A DNA stretch of 23,086 nucleotides from Triparma columacea (taxonomy: Eukaryota; Sar; Bolidophyceae; Parmales; Triparmaceae): the NCBI GenBank assembly GCA_030267965.1, contig BRYA01000522.1, positions 1 to 23,086 of the forward strand. The letters run 5' to 3'. Under the pieces are notes generated by a model. It was not told the origin of the DNA. It was given only the letters and a program-made list of their open reading frames with translations, and made no database searches. Below are positions 8,029 to 17,278 of this stretch, piece by piece. How positions within the stretch are numbered: position 1 is the stretch's first letter; the number at the start of each line of letters is the position of its first letter. The position numbers and the translations under genes were made by a program.

Positions 8029-10110
8029 TCAATGGTTGTGACCGCCGTGAGCTGATCCTCCTGCCACGATGCAGTGTTGGTGATCGAGTAAAACGAGTCC
8101 GATGCCTGTGGCTGCCACGGCAAAGAGTGCGAGTGAGATGGCTGCGTGCGGGTGTCGGGGAAGGGGGGGGGAAGTTTACAGAGGAGGGGGTGGGGGAACG
8201 ATCTCGGTTAGTTGAAGCCCAGTAAGTTGCGGGAGGGGGGGGGTCGCTTCGTTCTCACCTCTCATGGCGCAAGTGGTGGCGTTGGTGATGACCCTGTTGA
8301 AGCACTCAACCCCGCCGATGTAGACGTAGATGCCACCCCCGTAGACCAACAGGTAACCCGTCCACAGATCGCTGATATTGCCGCATATGACGATGATGAT
8401 TCCAATGAAAATGAACGACCCGCTGATAAAGTTGCACAGCAACGCCATCACTGGGGTGAAACCGCAGACGGTGACGAGGATGAAGAAGTCCGCGATCTCC
8501 TGTGTAACCTCGTGGGCGACTGTGGAAGCAACGACTGTCCAGCCGAAACTCGGAGAGCAGCCAGAGAAGGCAGCGGCCATGAAAATTCCGTCCGTGAAGT
8601 TGTGGAAGGCGTCGCCGATGAGAACTCCTGAAGCCACCCTGAGAGCATCGTTCTTGCTGGAAGAGAACGCGGCGGCGACCGTGGTCCCTATGATGTACGG
8701 GGTGAGGAATCCTGCAAGGAGCCAAGTGCCCCACCTCCAGAACGTCGCGGCTTCATCTGAGAAATTTCCTCCGTCCTCGATTAAATGCAATGCCTCTGGT
8801 GCGATGAGCATAAACATAGTGGATAGTAGAGCCCCCGCGGCGAATGCTGAAGTGTAGGCGATAACCCGCGGAGAGAAGACTCGTGCAAGAGCTTCATCTT
8901 CGGTAATCCCCGCGGATGACTCCACCATGACATCGGTCTCCTTTGGGGTTCCATCTGGGGTTCCAGTGATCTTCGAGGCCACTGGAGTAGCGACGGCCAC
9001 TGGAGTAGCGACCTCTGCGGTGGCCTCTGCAGTGGCTTCGACATCGCTCTGTGGAGCTGCACCGTTCACTCCTTTTGCTGCCACTGGGTCGTTGATCGAG
9101 GTCGGCTTGATGGCAAGGTTGAAGATTGGGAGCATGAATGCGACGCCAATTAGGGTGCACAAACATATGATTAGCCCCCCAACCCAGGGCTCCCAGCCTG
9201 CCTCGGTCTTCGTGTTGAGAGAGTATGGCTGTGTAGGGGTAAATACGCCATTTTTCCATGTGCCTGCGATTGGCAGTCCGGCTCCCGTGTTTGGGTTGAC
9301 TGGCTGGGTTTGAGGAAGGTTAGGATTCGCGGCCTGTAGAACACGGAGATGGCGGCGATCGTCATGGCCGTGATCTTCGAGGTCGGTTCCGGTGTGCGTC
9401 ACGTTGAAGATCCCAAGCAAGTATATTTCACCGTCAAAGGCTGGAGCAAAGTGCAACGGTAATGTTGTGGCAGCTGTGTACTCGTTGATGTCAATGGTGA
9501 TGCAATTGATTGGTTCCGCATCGGAGTACCACATCTTGGGGACATCGAACTCGACGTCGGTGTCCGTAATGTTCACGCAATCGGAATGCTGGTTCGCAAC
9601 ATACCAATTATGGAGCTGCGGAGGGGGGGAGGGGGGGTGCAAAGGGGGGATTGAGTGTCAGGGAGGGTTGAAACCGTGTCGTTGGCGAGTGCTTTCAATA
9701 CGTCGCACCTCTTGAAACACTTCAGTGGGGTTTTCTTCCTCTTCCTCCTCGTGGTGTCCCTCTTCCTCCTCGTGGTGTCCCTCTTCCTCCTCGTGGTGTC
9801 CCTCTTCCTCCTCCTCGTGGGTTCCCTCTTCCTCCTCTTCGTGGTGTCCCTCTTCCTCCCCCTCGTGGGTTCCCTCTTCCTCCTCGTCGTGGTGTCCCTC
9901 TTCCTCATGGGCATGAGAGTGGAAAACCATAACGAAAGTGACGAGGTCGGCTACCTCGCCGTGTTCCATATCAACCACTCGACGAGCCTCCAGGCCGAAG
10001 CCTTCCGTTTCTGCCATGAGCAGGAATCCTTCCTCCGCTTCCTCCCCTATAGCTAGACAAGCTAAAGAAAGAAGGAGGAAATAGTAAAAGAGAAGACGAG
10101 GACGAGACAT
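8029..10110 (-). CDS. ZIP-family metal (zinc/iron) transporter, His-rich N-terminus
   Basis: Three exons: 10110-9709, 9615-8259 and 8141-8029, giving 623 residues. Donors are GTGCGA and GTGAGA, acceptors CGCAG and ACGCAG, and both junctions keep frame. ZIP proteins move divalent metals into the cytosol across plasma or organelle membranes. Residues 1-22 are a signal peptide (LLFYYFLLLSLACLAIG). About residues 65-130 are a His/Glu tract of EEEGHH type, likely a metal sensor or buffer facing the lumen or outside. A globular segment with NxT sequons follows, then the first membrane segment near 278-300. An Ala/Thr/Pro loop leads into the ZIP core. The core shows the metal-site motifs HNFTDG (472-477) and HEVTQEIADF (502-511); the second replaces the middle His of the usual HExxHExxDF with Gln. 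Exon 3 supplies the last helix (LFAVAATGIGLVLLDHQHC) and a His-rich tail. Without the second splice the last helix would be missing, which supports the model. Confidence 0.93.
9725..9915 (-). repeat. 18/21/24-bp repeat coding the His/Glu tract of the ZIP gene
   Basis: In-frame units encode EEEEGHH and EEEEGTH. On the plus strand they read as repeats of CTTCCTCCTCGTGGTGTCCC. Unit length varies by whole codons, as expected for replication slippage under coding constraint. The tract gives at least six adjacent His-His or Thr-His sites framed by acidic runs. Confidence 0.9.
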
Positions 10111-10419
10111 CTGTTCTTCTTTGAGATTTATTGATACAGTGAGAATAATGCGAGGTGGAAAAGTTGCAAAAGCGTAGCGAACAGTATTGGTGTTAGCTTA
10201 AGTGAGTCGGTGTAGCGCTTTTCGACAAATTGGGAAATTAGAAACTCACTTTTAGATTTGGTCATTTGCAGCACTACAAAAGAAAAGGGAGAGGGGAACA
10301 ATTATTTGGAGAAGGTTGATTTGTTCATTCTCACGCTAATCGCAAAACAAAATAAGCAATTTGATGTATATCGAATTCTGAAAATTGCTTATAGCCGCCG
10401 CATTACTGTATTGTTTCGT
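10111..10419. other. ZIP promoter and ankyrin-MYND 3' flank
   Basis: Positions 10111-10298 lie upstream of the ZIP start and hold its promoter; no clear TATA box was seen. From about 10299 the sequence is the outer end of the inverted-duplication arm and contains the 3' stem-loop of the first ankyrin-MYND gene. Confidence 0.6.
10352..10392 (-). promoter_or_regulatory. 3' stem-loop after ankyrin-MYND gene 1
   Basis: A perfect 10-bp stem, ATAAGCAATT / AATTGCTTAT, with a 21-nt loop lies 27 bp beyond the stop codon; T-rich sequence follows on the sense strand. The same stem recurs at the same place after the paralog (18437-18480) with a changed loop of 24 nt. It may be a 3'-end processing or mRNA stability element. 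Confidence 0.6.
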
Positions 10420-11601
10420 TCACTTCTTCTTCCCCCTACTATTCTTGCCCTTTTTCCCCTTCTTGCCCTTCTTGCCATTCTTCCCCGTCGCACCTGCTCC
10501 TTCCGCTACTCCCGCACCTGCTCCTTCCTCTACTCCCACATCCGCTTCTCCCCCCTTCGTCCCCTTCCCTGTCTTGGATCTTTTCTTGACCATTGCCTCG
10601 CTCTCCCCCCTTTCATTCAGCGGTCCCGTGCATTGCACCTTGTGCTCCCTCCAGTGCTTGAGCTGGCAATCCCTCGAGCAGTAGGCGACAGTGCGACAAG
10701 GACACATATGGAGCTTGTCGCGTGACTTGGCAGTTAGAGCCTCGCAAACAAAGCAGCAGAAGGGACGGCCTTGAAGGTAATGTTTCGTGATGTTGGTGAT
10801 TGTAGGATCGCGATAGGAAGGATTGAAGGTATTGAATTTGTCTCGAACTACGTCGGAATCGGGCTTTCCGAGATGAAGAAATGTTGTGAACATCTTTACT
10901 GCGACATCTCTACTAAGCTTAGGGTGTAATCCTTTGCACGCTCCGAGGCATTGTCTAAACAGATGAAGCACGTCGTTGGTGGTGAGAATAGCACCGCGTG
11001 AGAGAAACAGCCTGCACATGTCGTGTGCTCCACATTTGACAGTAAAAGCAAGTGGTGAAAGAACATGTCCACTAGGGATAACCACTGTCTTGTTCACATT
11101 TGCTCCATGATCGAGAAGTGCTATGGCCTGATCAATGTGTCCAAAAATAACAGCAGCCGTCAAAAAGTTGGGGAAAATAGAATCCACCAACCCTTCAACT
11201 CCTAGGTCCATATTAGGGTCAAGTCCATGTTCTAAGAGTAATCTCAAGATTGTTGAATTGTCACTATCCTTCATTGACATACCTGCGGCCATGTACATGG
11301 CTGCCTTGTTGTCGAAGCCGGCCTCTAAGGTAAGCTTGACCATCTCAACATTGTCGTGTTGAGAGGCTTTAGTGAGGACTGAAGCTATCGTCCATCCCTC
11401 ATCAACAAACCTCGAACAAACTTCTAACAAAACCTCAGGACCATGTTCCTTGGCATACCCCTTGATGAGATCCCAGTCTTTGTTTACAGCCCAACCTATG
11501 CACAACTGTTGACCTTCTGTCAAATCGTCCCAATTAGATACTGGCACATTTGTGGTCTCTGATGAATTGTGTGACGATGGTACCTCTGATTGTGAATCCA
11601 T
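10420..11601 (-). CDS. Ankyrin-repeat MYND zinc-finger protein (copy 1)
   Basis: A single exon of 393 residues starting at an ATG with a conserved upstream flank. Ankyrin-type helices span about residues 78-205 (ILRLLLEHGLDPN and AIALLDHGANVN are typical repeat ends). A MYND zinc finger lies at 283-324: C283, C286, C300, C302, C308, C312, H316/H320 and C324, with the YCSRDCQLKHW core. The tail is Lys/Gly-rich (KKGKKGKKGK), possibly a nuclear or RNA-binding patch. MYND domains bind proline-rich peptides, so a scaffolding or regulatory job is likely, but the target is unknown. It is roughly three quarters identical by eye to copy 2 at 17279-18409, in inverted orientation. Differences concentrate at residues 60-70, 130-150 and the tail. 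Confidence 0.92.
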   Translation of the reverse strand: MDSQSEVPSSHNSSETTNVPVSNWDDLTEGQQLCIGWAVNKDWDLIKGYAKEHGPEVLLEVCSRFVDEGWTIASVLTKASQHDNVEMVKLTLEAGFDNKAAMYMAAGMSMKDSDNSTILRLLLEHGLDPNMDLGVEGLVDSIFPNFLTAAVIFGHIDQAIALLDHGANVNKTVVIPSGHVLSPLAFTVKCGAHDMCRLFLSRGAILTTNDVLHLFRQCLGACKGLHPKLSRDVAVKMFTTFLHLGKPDSDVVRDKFNTFNPSYRDPTITNITKHYLQGRPFCCFVCEALTAKSRDKLHMCPCRTVAYCSRDCQLKHWREHKVQCTGPLNERGESEAMVKKRSKTGKGTKGGEADVGVEEGAGAGVAEGAGATGKNGKKGKKGKKGKNSRGKKK

Positions 11602-11982
11602 TTTTGAGCGAACTTATCCTGAATGTAAGTTTATAGCGGTAAATTACGACGTGAAAGTGATCAACAAAGCCTCCAAGCTACTCCACTTAGTCAGAAGTGT
11701 CGTGTAGGTGCTAATAATGGAGTCCAACCAAAACTGCCACCAACCCCAAAATCTGGGCTCTGTTCCTCCAGCCTCGGGCAAAAACTGCAAATTGACAGAA
11801 ATAAAAGTTTGTTTTAAGTGCTGCGTCTTCCTGCATAAGGCGCGGGGAAGGGGGGGGGGAGAGAGATTTTAGACCTGTGAAATTTCGTGTAGAATTTCAA
11901 AGAAAAATAACAAAAACAACAAACAATCTGTAAAAAAAAAACTCCGCAAACAAGATTTAAAGGTCCCCATCCCTGCCTCTCT
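11602..11982. promoter_or_regulatory. Ankyrin-MYND copy 1 promoter flank and PRCC 3' region
   Basis: Bases 11602-11770 match, inverted, the flank at 17105-17278 upstream of copy 2. They include TATAAA (minus strand, 11635-11630), 29 bp before the ATG as in copy 2, and the block around CCAACCCCAAAATCTGGGC. Bases 11771-11982 are the 3' flank of the PRCC-family gene, with G and A runs (about 11850-11861 and 11932-11941) and no gene visible. Confidence 0.6.
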
Positions 11983-13468
11983 TCACCATCCGTACTTGGC
12001 GTTAGTTTGTCTTTTAGTTTTCCCAAGTTTCGCCTTGTCCCTTTGCATGACTTCCTCCATCCTCGCAGCGTTTGCCATTAGGGCTCCGATCTGACCTTTC
12101 CTCTTGGCCGTCGCTGAGACTCCACCCATGACCGTCCGTCCAGTCTTCGGGTCGTAAACCCCTGGTGCCATTACTGGGGAGGGGGGAGAAACGGGGGGGA
12201 GCAGCGGGGGGGAGCAGCGGGGGGGAGGAACGTGGAGGAGGAACGTGGAGAAGGAGCGAAGGGGGAGCGAAGGGGGGCCGAAGGAGATGTTAGTTCTCTC
12301 TATATATATACACTATATATATACACAATCCACCCTCTTGCATCCCCCCCTCCCCCCCTAAATTCTCACCTTCCTCTCCCTCCGTCCCCATATCCCCTCC
12401 CCCTCCATCATACTGCCAGTTCGGGTTATACGAGCTCAACCCTCCCTGCACCGTCTCCTCCGTCAAAGCCCCTGTGTCACCCGCTAAGAGGGCCCTCTCC
12501 ATGTCCTGTTTCTTCCGCCTTTTGTTCTTGCTAGATGTGTCCATTGCGTTTTCTGAGTAAGTTGAAACCCCACCAACGGCTACGGAAGAATTGTTGGAGG
12601 AAGGGGTCTGGCCGCCGACCCCCACTACCCCCCCAACCGCGTACATGGACTGTGCACCGGAAACCTTGTACTGCGCCTGCTGTGAGCTGGACACTGCGTA
12701 CTCGGAGTTGCTACGAGGAGGGGCGCTGGTGGCAGTGGTTGTGGTGGCGTACTGGGTGGTGGCGTACTGGGTGGTGGCGTACTGTGCGTTCGCGGACGTC
12801 GCCGTCCTCTTTCTGCTCATGTCCTTTTTTATGCTCTTGATAAATGAGGCAACCCCTCCTCCTCCTCCCCCCCCATCCTCCTCCTCATCCTCCTCCTCCT
12901 CCTCCTCATCCGCCTTGTCTCCATTATCCCCCCCCTCCGTACCCACCTTCCCCCCCTGGTGTATGTCCTGGACTATGCCCTTCTTGATCGTCGTCGTAGT
13001 TGTCTTTGACCCCAGGAGTTGTGAGAGGTCAATCCCCCCTCCTCCTCCCTTATTTTTCCCCTCCCCCTCCTCTACCTCCTTCCCTCCGATTCCCCCCACT
13101 TCAACCTCTCCCTTAACCCCGGCATCCTGGAGCCTGTTGAGAAGGCTGGCGAGACCCTTCTTGTTCCCCCCCCCCCTCTCCCTCTTCTTCCTCCTCCTTT
13201 CTTTCTCTTCCTCATTGTCACTATCACTGTCGTCGCCGTTATCCCCCTTTGTCAACGCCTCAAATACCTCAGGTGGTAGGACGTTGGCGAGCTGTAGTAT
13301 CTTCCTCCCTTTAGCTTTCCCCTTTTTAACCTTGTTCTTTGTTTTCCCTTTCGTGGTGGCATTTGTTGTTACACTTTTTGGGGGTTCAACTACTTTAGGT
13401 GCTACAGTAGATGTACTAGGTGATTCATCTTCGCTATCTGATGAACCATATCCTCCAAGTAGGTCCAT
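11983..13468 (-). CDS. PRCC-family nuclear protein
   Basis: Two exons, 13468-12370 and 12173-11983, give 429 residues; the phase-1 junction yields GEE-VMAPGVYDPKTG. The N-terminus (GGYGSSDSEDES) resembles the YxSSDE start of PRCC proteins. The last 50 residues (KGQIGALMANAARMEE..K..KRQTNAKYGW) match the conserved C-terminal PRCC block, which ends in R.QT.AKYGF in animals. Human PRCC is a nuclear, spliceosome-associated protein that interacts with the mitotic checkpoint factor MAD2B; the same role here is an inference from the family. The middle is low complexity: KGKTKNKVKKGKAKG, poly-Glu (EEEEEEDEEED), poly-Gly, and QYATTQYATTQYATT repeats. The 5' end is divergent with the sterol dehydrogenase gene, 142 bp apart. 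The intron holds an AT dinucleotide run (12299-12325) and a CTAAC branch-point-like motif. Confidence 0.88.
12299..12325. repeat. TA microsatellite inside the PRCC intron
   Basis: Two TATATATATA runs separated by CACTA lie in an intron that is otherwise G-rich on the plus strand. The nearby plus-strand GAGCAGCGGGGGG units (about 12198-12226) form another small repeat. Confidence 0.8.
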
Positions 13469-13610
13469 AATGTTTAATTGTGGAAATAAAATGAATGTGA
13501 ATAAATTTCAGGGCTAATTTCTTCCAATTTCATCCTCCTTTGTACGACTAAATCTCAACAATACGCTACCATTTACCACTTGAATTGCCAATAGCTATAT
13601 ATAATAAATC
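13469..13610. promoter_or_regulatory. Bidirectional promoter region, PRCC gene / sterol dehydrogenase
   Basis: A 142-bp, AT-rich spacer between two divergent start codons. CTATATATAATAAATC abuts the plus-strand ATG. No separate promoter elements can be assigned. Confidence 0.55.
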
Positions 13611-15573
13611 ATGACATCAAAAGCAGGTTTTAAAGAAGCCCAGAACAGCAGGAATTTAGTGACAGGCTCATCTGGACTCGTCGGAGGAAGACTTGTAGAG
13701 ATGTTATTTGAGCGAGGAGCGACTTTTGTGAGGTAAGATTTGTACATTTAGAGACTTGTACCCCATGTACACTCAATTACAGTGAAACATTCATCAGAAA
13801 TCATCAAAATCACATGAAAAATACAAACTTTCACCACAATGTAATACCGAGCTAACCACTGACCCCATTATTCTCCATCCCAGGTGTTTCGACCTCAAGC
13901 CAGCTGATGACGGTCTGAAGAGTCGTGTGGCTGACGCAATCAAGAAGGGTGGAGGGAAGGGACAGGTGGAGGTGAGGATTTTGGGATAAGGGTGGGGAGG
14001 GGGGGAGGGGGGGGGTGGGGGGGGTTAGGGTTAAGGGGGGGGAGGGGGAGGAGGGGGTGGAAGGACTAGGGATGTGGCTTAGGAGAGGGAGGGAGGAGGA
14101 CGAGGTTGGGGGGAGCAAGGGAGGACCAGAGGGTAGACTGAGGGGGGCGATAAAGAAGGCGGAGGTTAGGGGAAGGAGGGGTTAGGGTTAACCCTAACCC
14201 TTCCCATACCTTACGCCATACCCCTTCCGCGACTCGCTTCGCTCGTCGCCCCCTAACCCCTCTACCTTCCCATACCTTACCCCATACCCCTTCCGCGACT
14301 CGCTTCGCTCGTCGCCAGTGGGTCGTTGGTAACTTGACAGATAAGCAAGAGGTCATCGCCGCGTGCTCCGGCCTGACGCACATATTTCACATAGCCGCCC
14401 TCGTGGGTCCCTACTTCCCTAAGGCCCTCTACTACGACGTCAACTACCAGGGCACCCTGAACGTCCTCGAGGGTGCCCGCAAACACAAGGTCAGCAAGTT
14501 CGTTATGAGCTCCTCCCCGAGCACAAGGTTCACCGGCGTGGACATTGAGGGGAAGCGCGAGGACGAGGTGAGGATGGGCAAGGGGAACTTAACGGTACCA
14601 AGGCAAGGGGGGTGGGTAGGCCATCCTTCCATACCATAACAAACCCGCTAACGCCTCCCCCCCCCCCCCCCACCCCCTCCTCCGCTCCCACCCACCCACC
14701 AGCTTCCCATCCCAGACGTATTCCTTCAAACCTACGCCGAGACCAAGGCAATGGGTGAGAAGGCCGTCTCCTCCGCGTGCTGCGATTCCCTCCTGACTGT
14801 CTCGGTAGCCCCTCACCAGGTCTACGGACCCCACGACCTTCTGTTCCTTCCCAACCTCCTCTCAACGGCGGGGAACGGCCTCCTTAGAGTTTTCGGGGGG
14901 GGGGAGAACATCTGCAGCTTCTGCTACGTTGACAACTACTGCCACGGACTCATGTGCGGGGCGGACGCGCTTAAGAAAGGGAGCCCGGCACTTGGCAAAT
15001 TCTACATTGTCACGGACGAGAAGGTGAGAAAAGGGGGCGGGCAAATGTTGCTGTAAGGGGAAACCACTGCTGATTCGTCAGTCGCCAACTAACGCCCCTC
15101 GCCCCGCCCGCAGCCTCAGAAGTTCTGGCACGTCTTGAACTCAGCTGTCGTAGCCATGGGTTTCGTCGACCTATTCTCTAAGTTCAAGTTGCCGGCTTTA
15201 TTCATGCTCTTCCTGGGCCACCTTTGCGACCTCGTATCTTACGTGACTGGGAAAAAACTCAAGCTCAACGTCTTTGCCGTTAAGGTGAGATACCTGTCTT
15301 GTTGATTGAGGTGGGGTGCCGTTGACTGTTGTGTGTCGTTAGGCGGCTAAACCTACATATCCCCCCCCCCCCAACCCCCCTCCCCCGCACAACACTCACA
15401 CGACTCCTCCGTAGATGCTGACTATCCACAGGTACTTTGACATAAGTAACGCCAAGAGGGATCTTAAGTACAAGCCACTCTTCACCTTTGAGGAGGGCTG
15501 GGCTGTCACGTGCGACTGGTTCAAGGACAACTGGCTCCCGACATTCGAGAAGGGGAAGAAGAAGGAGGATTAA
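13611..15573 (+). CDS. Sterol-4-alpha-carboxylate 3-dehydrogenase (3-beta-HSD family)
   Basis: Six exons: 13611-13732, 13884-13971, 14319-14567, 14703-15023, 15114-15284 and 15415-15573, giving 369 residues. All junctions are GT-AG and in frame. The enzyme (NSDHL/ERG26 type) oxidises and decarboxylates 4-carboxysterols with NAD(P)+ during C-4 demethylation in sterol synthesis, normally at the ER. Visible features are the Rossmann TGSSGLVGG motif at residues 18-26, the FHIAALVGP and NYQGTLNVLEGARKH signatures, SSSPSTRF..VDIEGKRE (substrate side), and the catalytic YAETK (Tyr164, Lys168). VAPHQVYGP and CYVDNYCHG follow, then a C-terminal membrane-like stretch and a Lys-rich tail (EKGKKKED). Length suits the family. 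The second intron is unusually G-rich and carries telomere-like and repeated sequence. The gene converges with GPC1; the stops are 121 bp apart. Confidence 0.95.
13972..14318 (+). repeat. G-rich intron with telomere-like palindrome and 66-bp direct repeat
   Basis: Intron 2 of the sterol dehydrogenase. Positions 13985-14060 are nearly continuous G runs with GGGTTAGGGTTAAGGG. Positions 14179-14200 form a perfect 22-bp palindrome centred on GTTAGGGTTAACCCTAAC, i.e. (TTAGGG)/(CCCTAA) head to head. After it, a ~52-bp block (CTTCCCATACCTTAC.. to ..GCTCGTCGCC) occurs twice 66 bp apart; the second copy supplies the CAG acceptor. Each copy holds a hairpin-like GCGACTCGCTTCGCTCGTCGC-type sequence. Confidence 0.85.
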
Positions 15574-15694
15574 CAATTTAAGCGCTATAAAACTAAACCG
15601 AAGGAAACGCTGGTTTTCTGTTCCGATGTTAACAATAATCGTGAAGCCTCTTACTTGCGTTACCCAAGAGCCTGCGAAACTCCTCCCCCTCTCA

Positions 15695-17061
15695 TCAATC
15701 CTCCTTGCCACCCCTGACGAACTCCTGGCGGAGCCTCTTGATAGCCCTCTTTCCCCCGTACGTAAACTGCGGGAGGCGAGGTGCGAGGATTAGTTTTCAA
15801 AGGTGGTTAGAGATTGTAAGGGTGAAAGCGACCATGGCGGCTAGGGAGAAGGTGGCGCCTTGGACCCCCCAAAAAAACCGGGTTGCGGCGGTGTCGTGAT
15901 TTGTTAAGTGCGCTTGGCCCGTTCTTCTCACCTCGTAGTACTGTCCCCCCAAGTAAGTTGCGATGACGAGTAGGAGCACGATCCAGGCCGCGTGGAGGAA
16001 GAAGTAATCGTAGAAGAAGGAGGCGATGATGAAGGTTGAAGTGTTGGCGAGGAAGTGGACGAGGAGGTACGCGACGCCCTGCTTGCGGAGTGCGGAGGGC
16101 GGGAGGGAGAAGAGGGTGGCCAATCTTTTGTTGACGTCGAGGAAAGAGCTACGGCAACCAGAGACGTGCACGCCCTTGGTGAGCAACCAGATTCCGTAGG
16201 GGATGAACCACGCGAGGTAGAGGAGAATAGCGTCTCCAAGGTGCTGGAGGGCGAGCGTTAGGGGGGAGAAGGTTGCGTTAGGTATGCGGAGTTACGCTGT
16301 CAATGCTGGGAACAACGCGGTTCTGTGGGGCATCCCCGTTACGTCCCTTTTCTACACATTTCTCCTCCCCCCCCCCCCCCCCCCCCTCACCTTCGGCTCG
16401 TGCTGCGCTTGGGACAGGCTGGCGAAGAATCCCCCGTGTTGATCGAAAGGGCTCCAAGATCCTCCCTGCGTCCATATAACCCTCCACCTTAGCGCGAAGG
16501 AGACGAGGGCTGGGTTCCAGTGGATGAAGACCCCGCTGGTCTTGACGACGTCATGGAGGACGAGGGTGTTGGAATTCATTATGATGGAGGCAGCGAGGGG
16601 ACCGTTGGTCACCACGAAAAAGCCGTAACCGAGACGGTTGCGGAGAGAGTCGCTTAGGAAGGGCTGGACGTGGCCGGTGACTGTCAGCATCTCGTAAAAC
16701 ATGGCTGCCCAACCCACGAAGTTGATCACCCAGCACAGCTCAAAGAAGTAGTAGAGGGACTTTCGTTGTTTGAAGCCTTTGTAGACAATGTAGAAGAGAA
16801 TTGGCCATTGGCACGATGAATAGACACAAACATAAGGGGGGAACCATCCAAGTAAGTACGCCTTAGTCATCAAAGAGAGCAGGCCGAGTGTAAAGATGTG
16901 GCCTGAGTTTGGGTGTGTGCGGGATTTTAGGGGCATTTGGAGGGACTTATTAGCAACAACTATGGCGTATAAATGGGTAAATTGGGTGTGCGAGACTAAC
17001 CTGGTAGTGCTCTTTCCTTCAGGACCATCGCTGCGGTGTCAATAGGGACTGTTGCTACCAT
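15695..17061 (-). CDS. GPC1: Glycerophosphocholine acyltransferase GPC1 (DUF2838 family)
   Basis: Four exons: 17061-17001, 16959-16391, 16243-15932 and 15766-15695, giving 337 residues. The family (yeast Gpc1, plant GPCAT) is a multi-pass membrane enzyme that acylates glycero-3-phosphocholine with acyl-CoA to form lyso-PC, in phosphatidylcholine remodelling. The diagnostic block is present: NGPLAASIIMNSNTLVLHD (from residue 139), then TSGVFIHWNPALVSFALRW. After the next splice come LYLAWFIPYGIWLL and further helices, and the end (YLGGQYYE joined to FTYGGKRAIKRLRQEF) matches the family's NG..YY C-terminus. Exon 1 (MVATVPIDTAAMVLKERALP) is the least certain part: its intron is only 41 nt, but reading without it meets a stop and the junction keeps frame. 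If it is wrong, the start is the ATG at 16936. Intron 2 begins GTGAGG followed by a long G run. The start is divergent from ankyrin-MYND copy 2. Confidence 0.9.
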
Positions 17062-17278
17062 AATTGGATGTGTATCTTTGAGTTGCTCTGAATGAGATGC
17101 ACTCAGAGGCAGGAGGACAGAGCCCAGATTTTGGGGTTGGTGGCAGTTTTGGTTGGACTCCAATATTAGCACCTACACGACACTTCTACCTGCTTGGAGC
17201 AGCTTGGAGGCTTTGTTGATCACTTTCACATCGTAATTTGCCGCTATAAACTCAAATTTGGGGTAGGTTCGCTCAAAA
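17062..17278. promoter_or_regulatory. Bidirectional promoter, GPC1 / ankyrin-MYND copy 2
   Basis: A 217-bp gap between divergent start codons. From 17105 rightward it is the inverted-duplication arm. TATAAA at 17245-17250 lies 29 bp before the ATG, matching copy 1; if it is a TATA box, the 5' UTR is almost absent. The CAGATTTTGGGGTTGGTGGC block is conserved with 11738-11757. Confidence 0.6.

Larger units (their letters stand above)
10299..11770 (-). repeat. Left arm of ~1.45-kb inverted segmental duplication
   Basis: The segment is homologous, in opposite orientation, to 17105-18530. Homology begins at TTGGAGAAG..ATTCTCACGCTAA on the outer side, runs through a whole ankyrin-MYND gene, and ends about 170 bp upstream of its start at GGGCTCTGTTCCTCCAGCCTC. 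Outside these limits I see no similarity. The arms have diverged by substitutions and small indels, so this is an old duplication and not an assembly echo. Confidence 0.9.

Noticed and set aside
8212..8857. Several plus-strand ORFs of 139-159 codons
   Set aside because: Antisense shadows of the ZIP transporter core; the minus frame carries the HNFTDG and HEVTQE motifs.
9655..10056. Plus-strand Leu/Ser/Phe-rich ORF that looks membrane-like
   Set aside because: It is the complement of the His/Glu repeat; the hydrophobic look comes from CTTCCTCCT codons.
12591..13517. 308-codon plus-strand ORF
   Set aside because: It is antisense to the PRCC-family exon, and its Ser/Pro/Leu runs mirror that gene's Glu, Gly and Lys codons.
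14066..14383. Minus-strand ORFs over the G-rich intron
   Set aside because: They are produced by C-rich complement of repeats and overlap a well-supported plus-strand gene.
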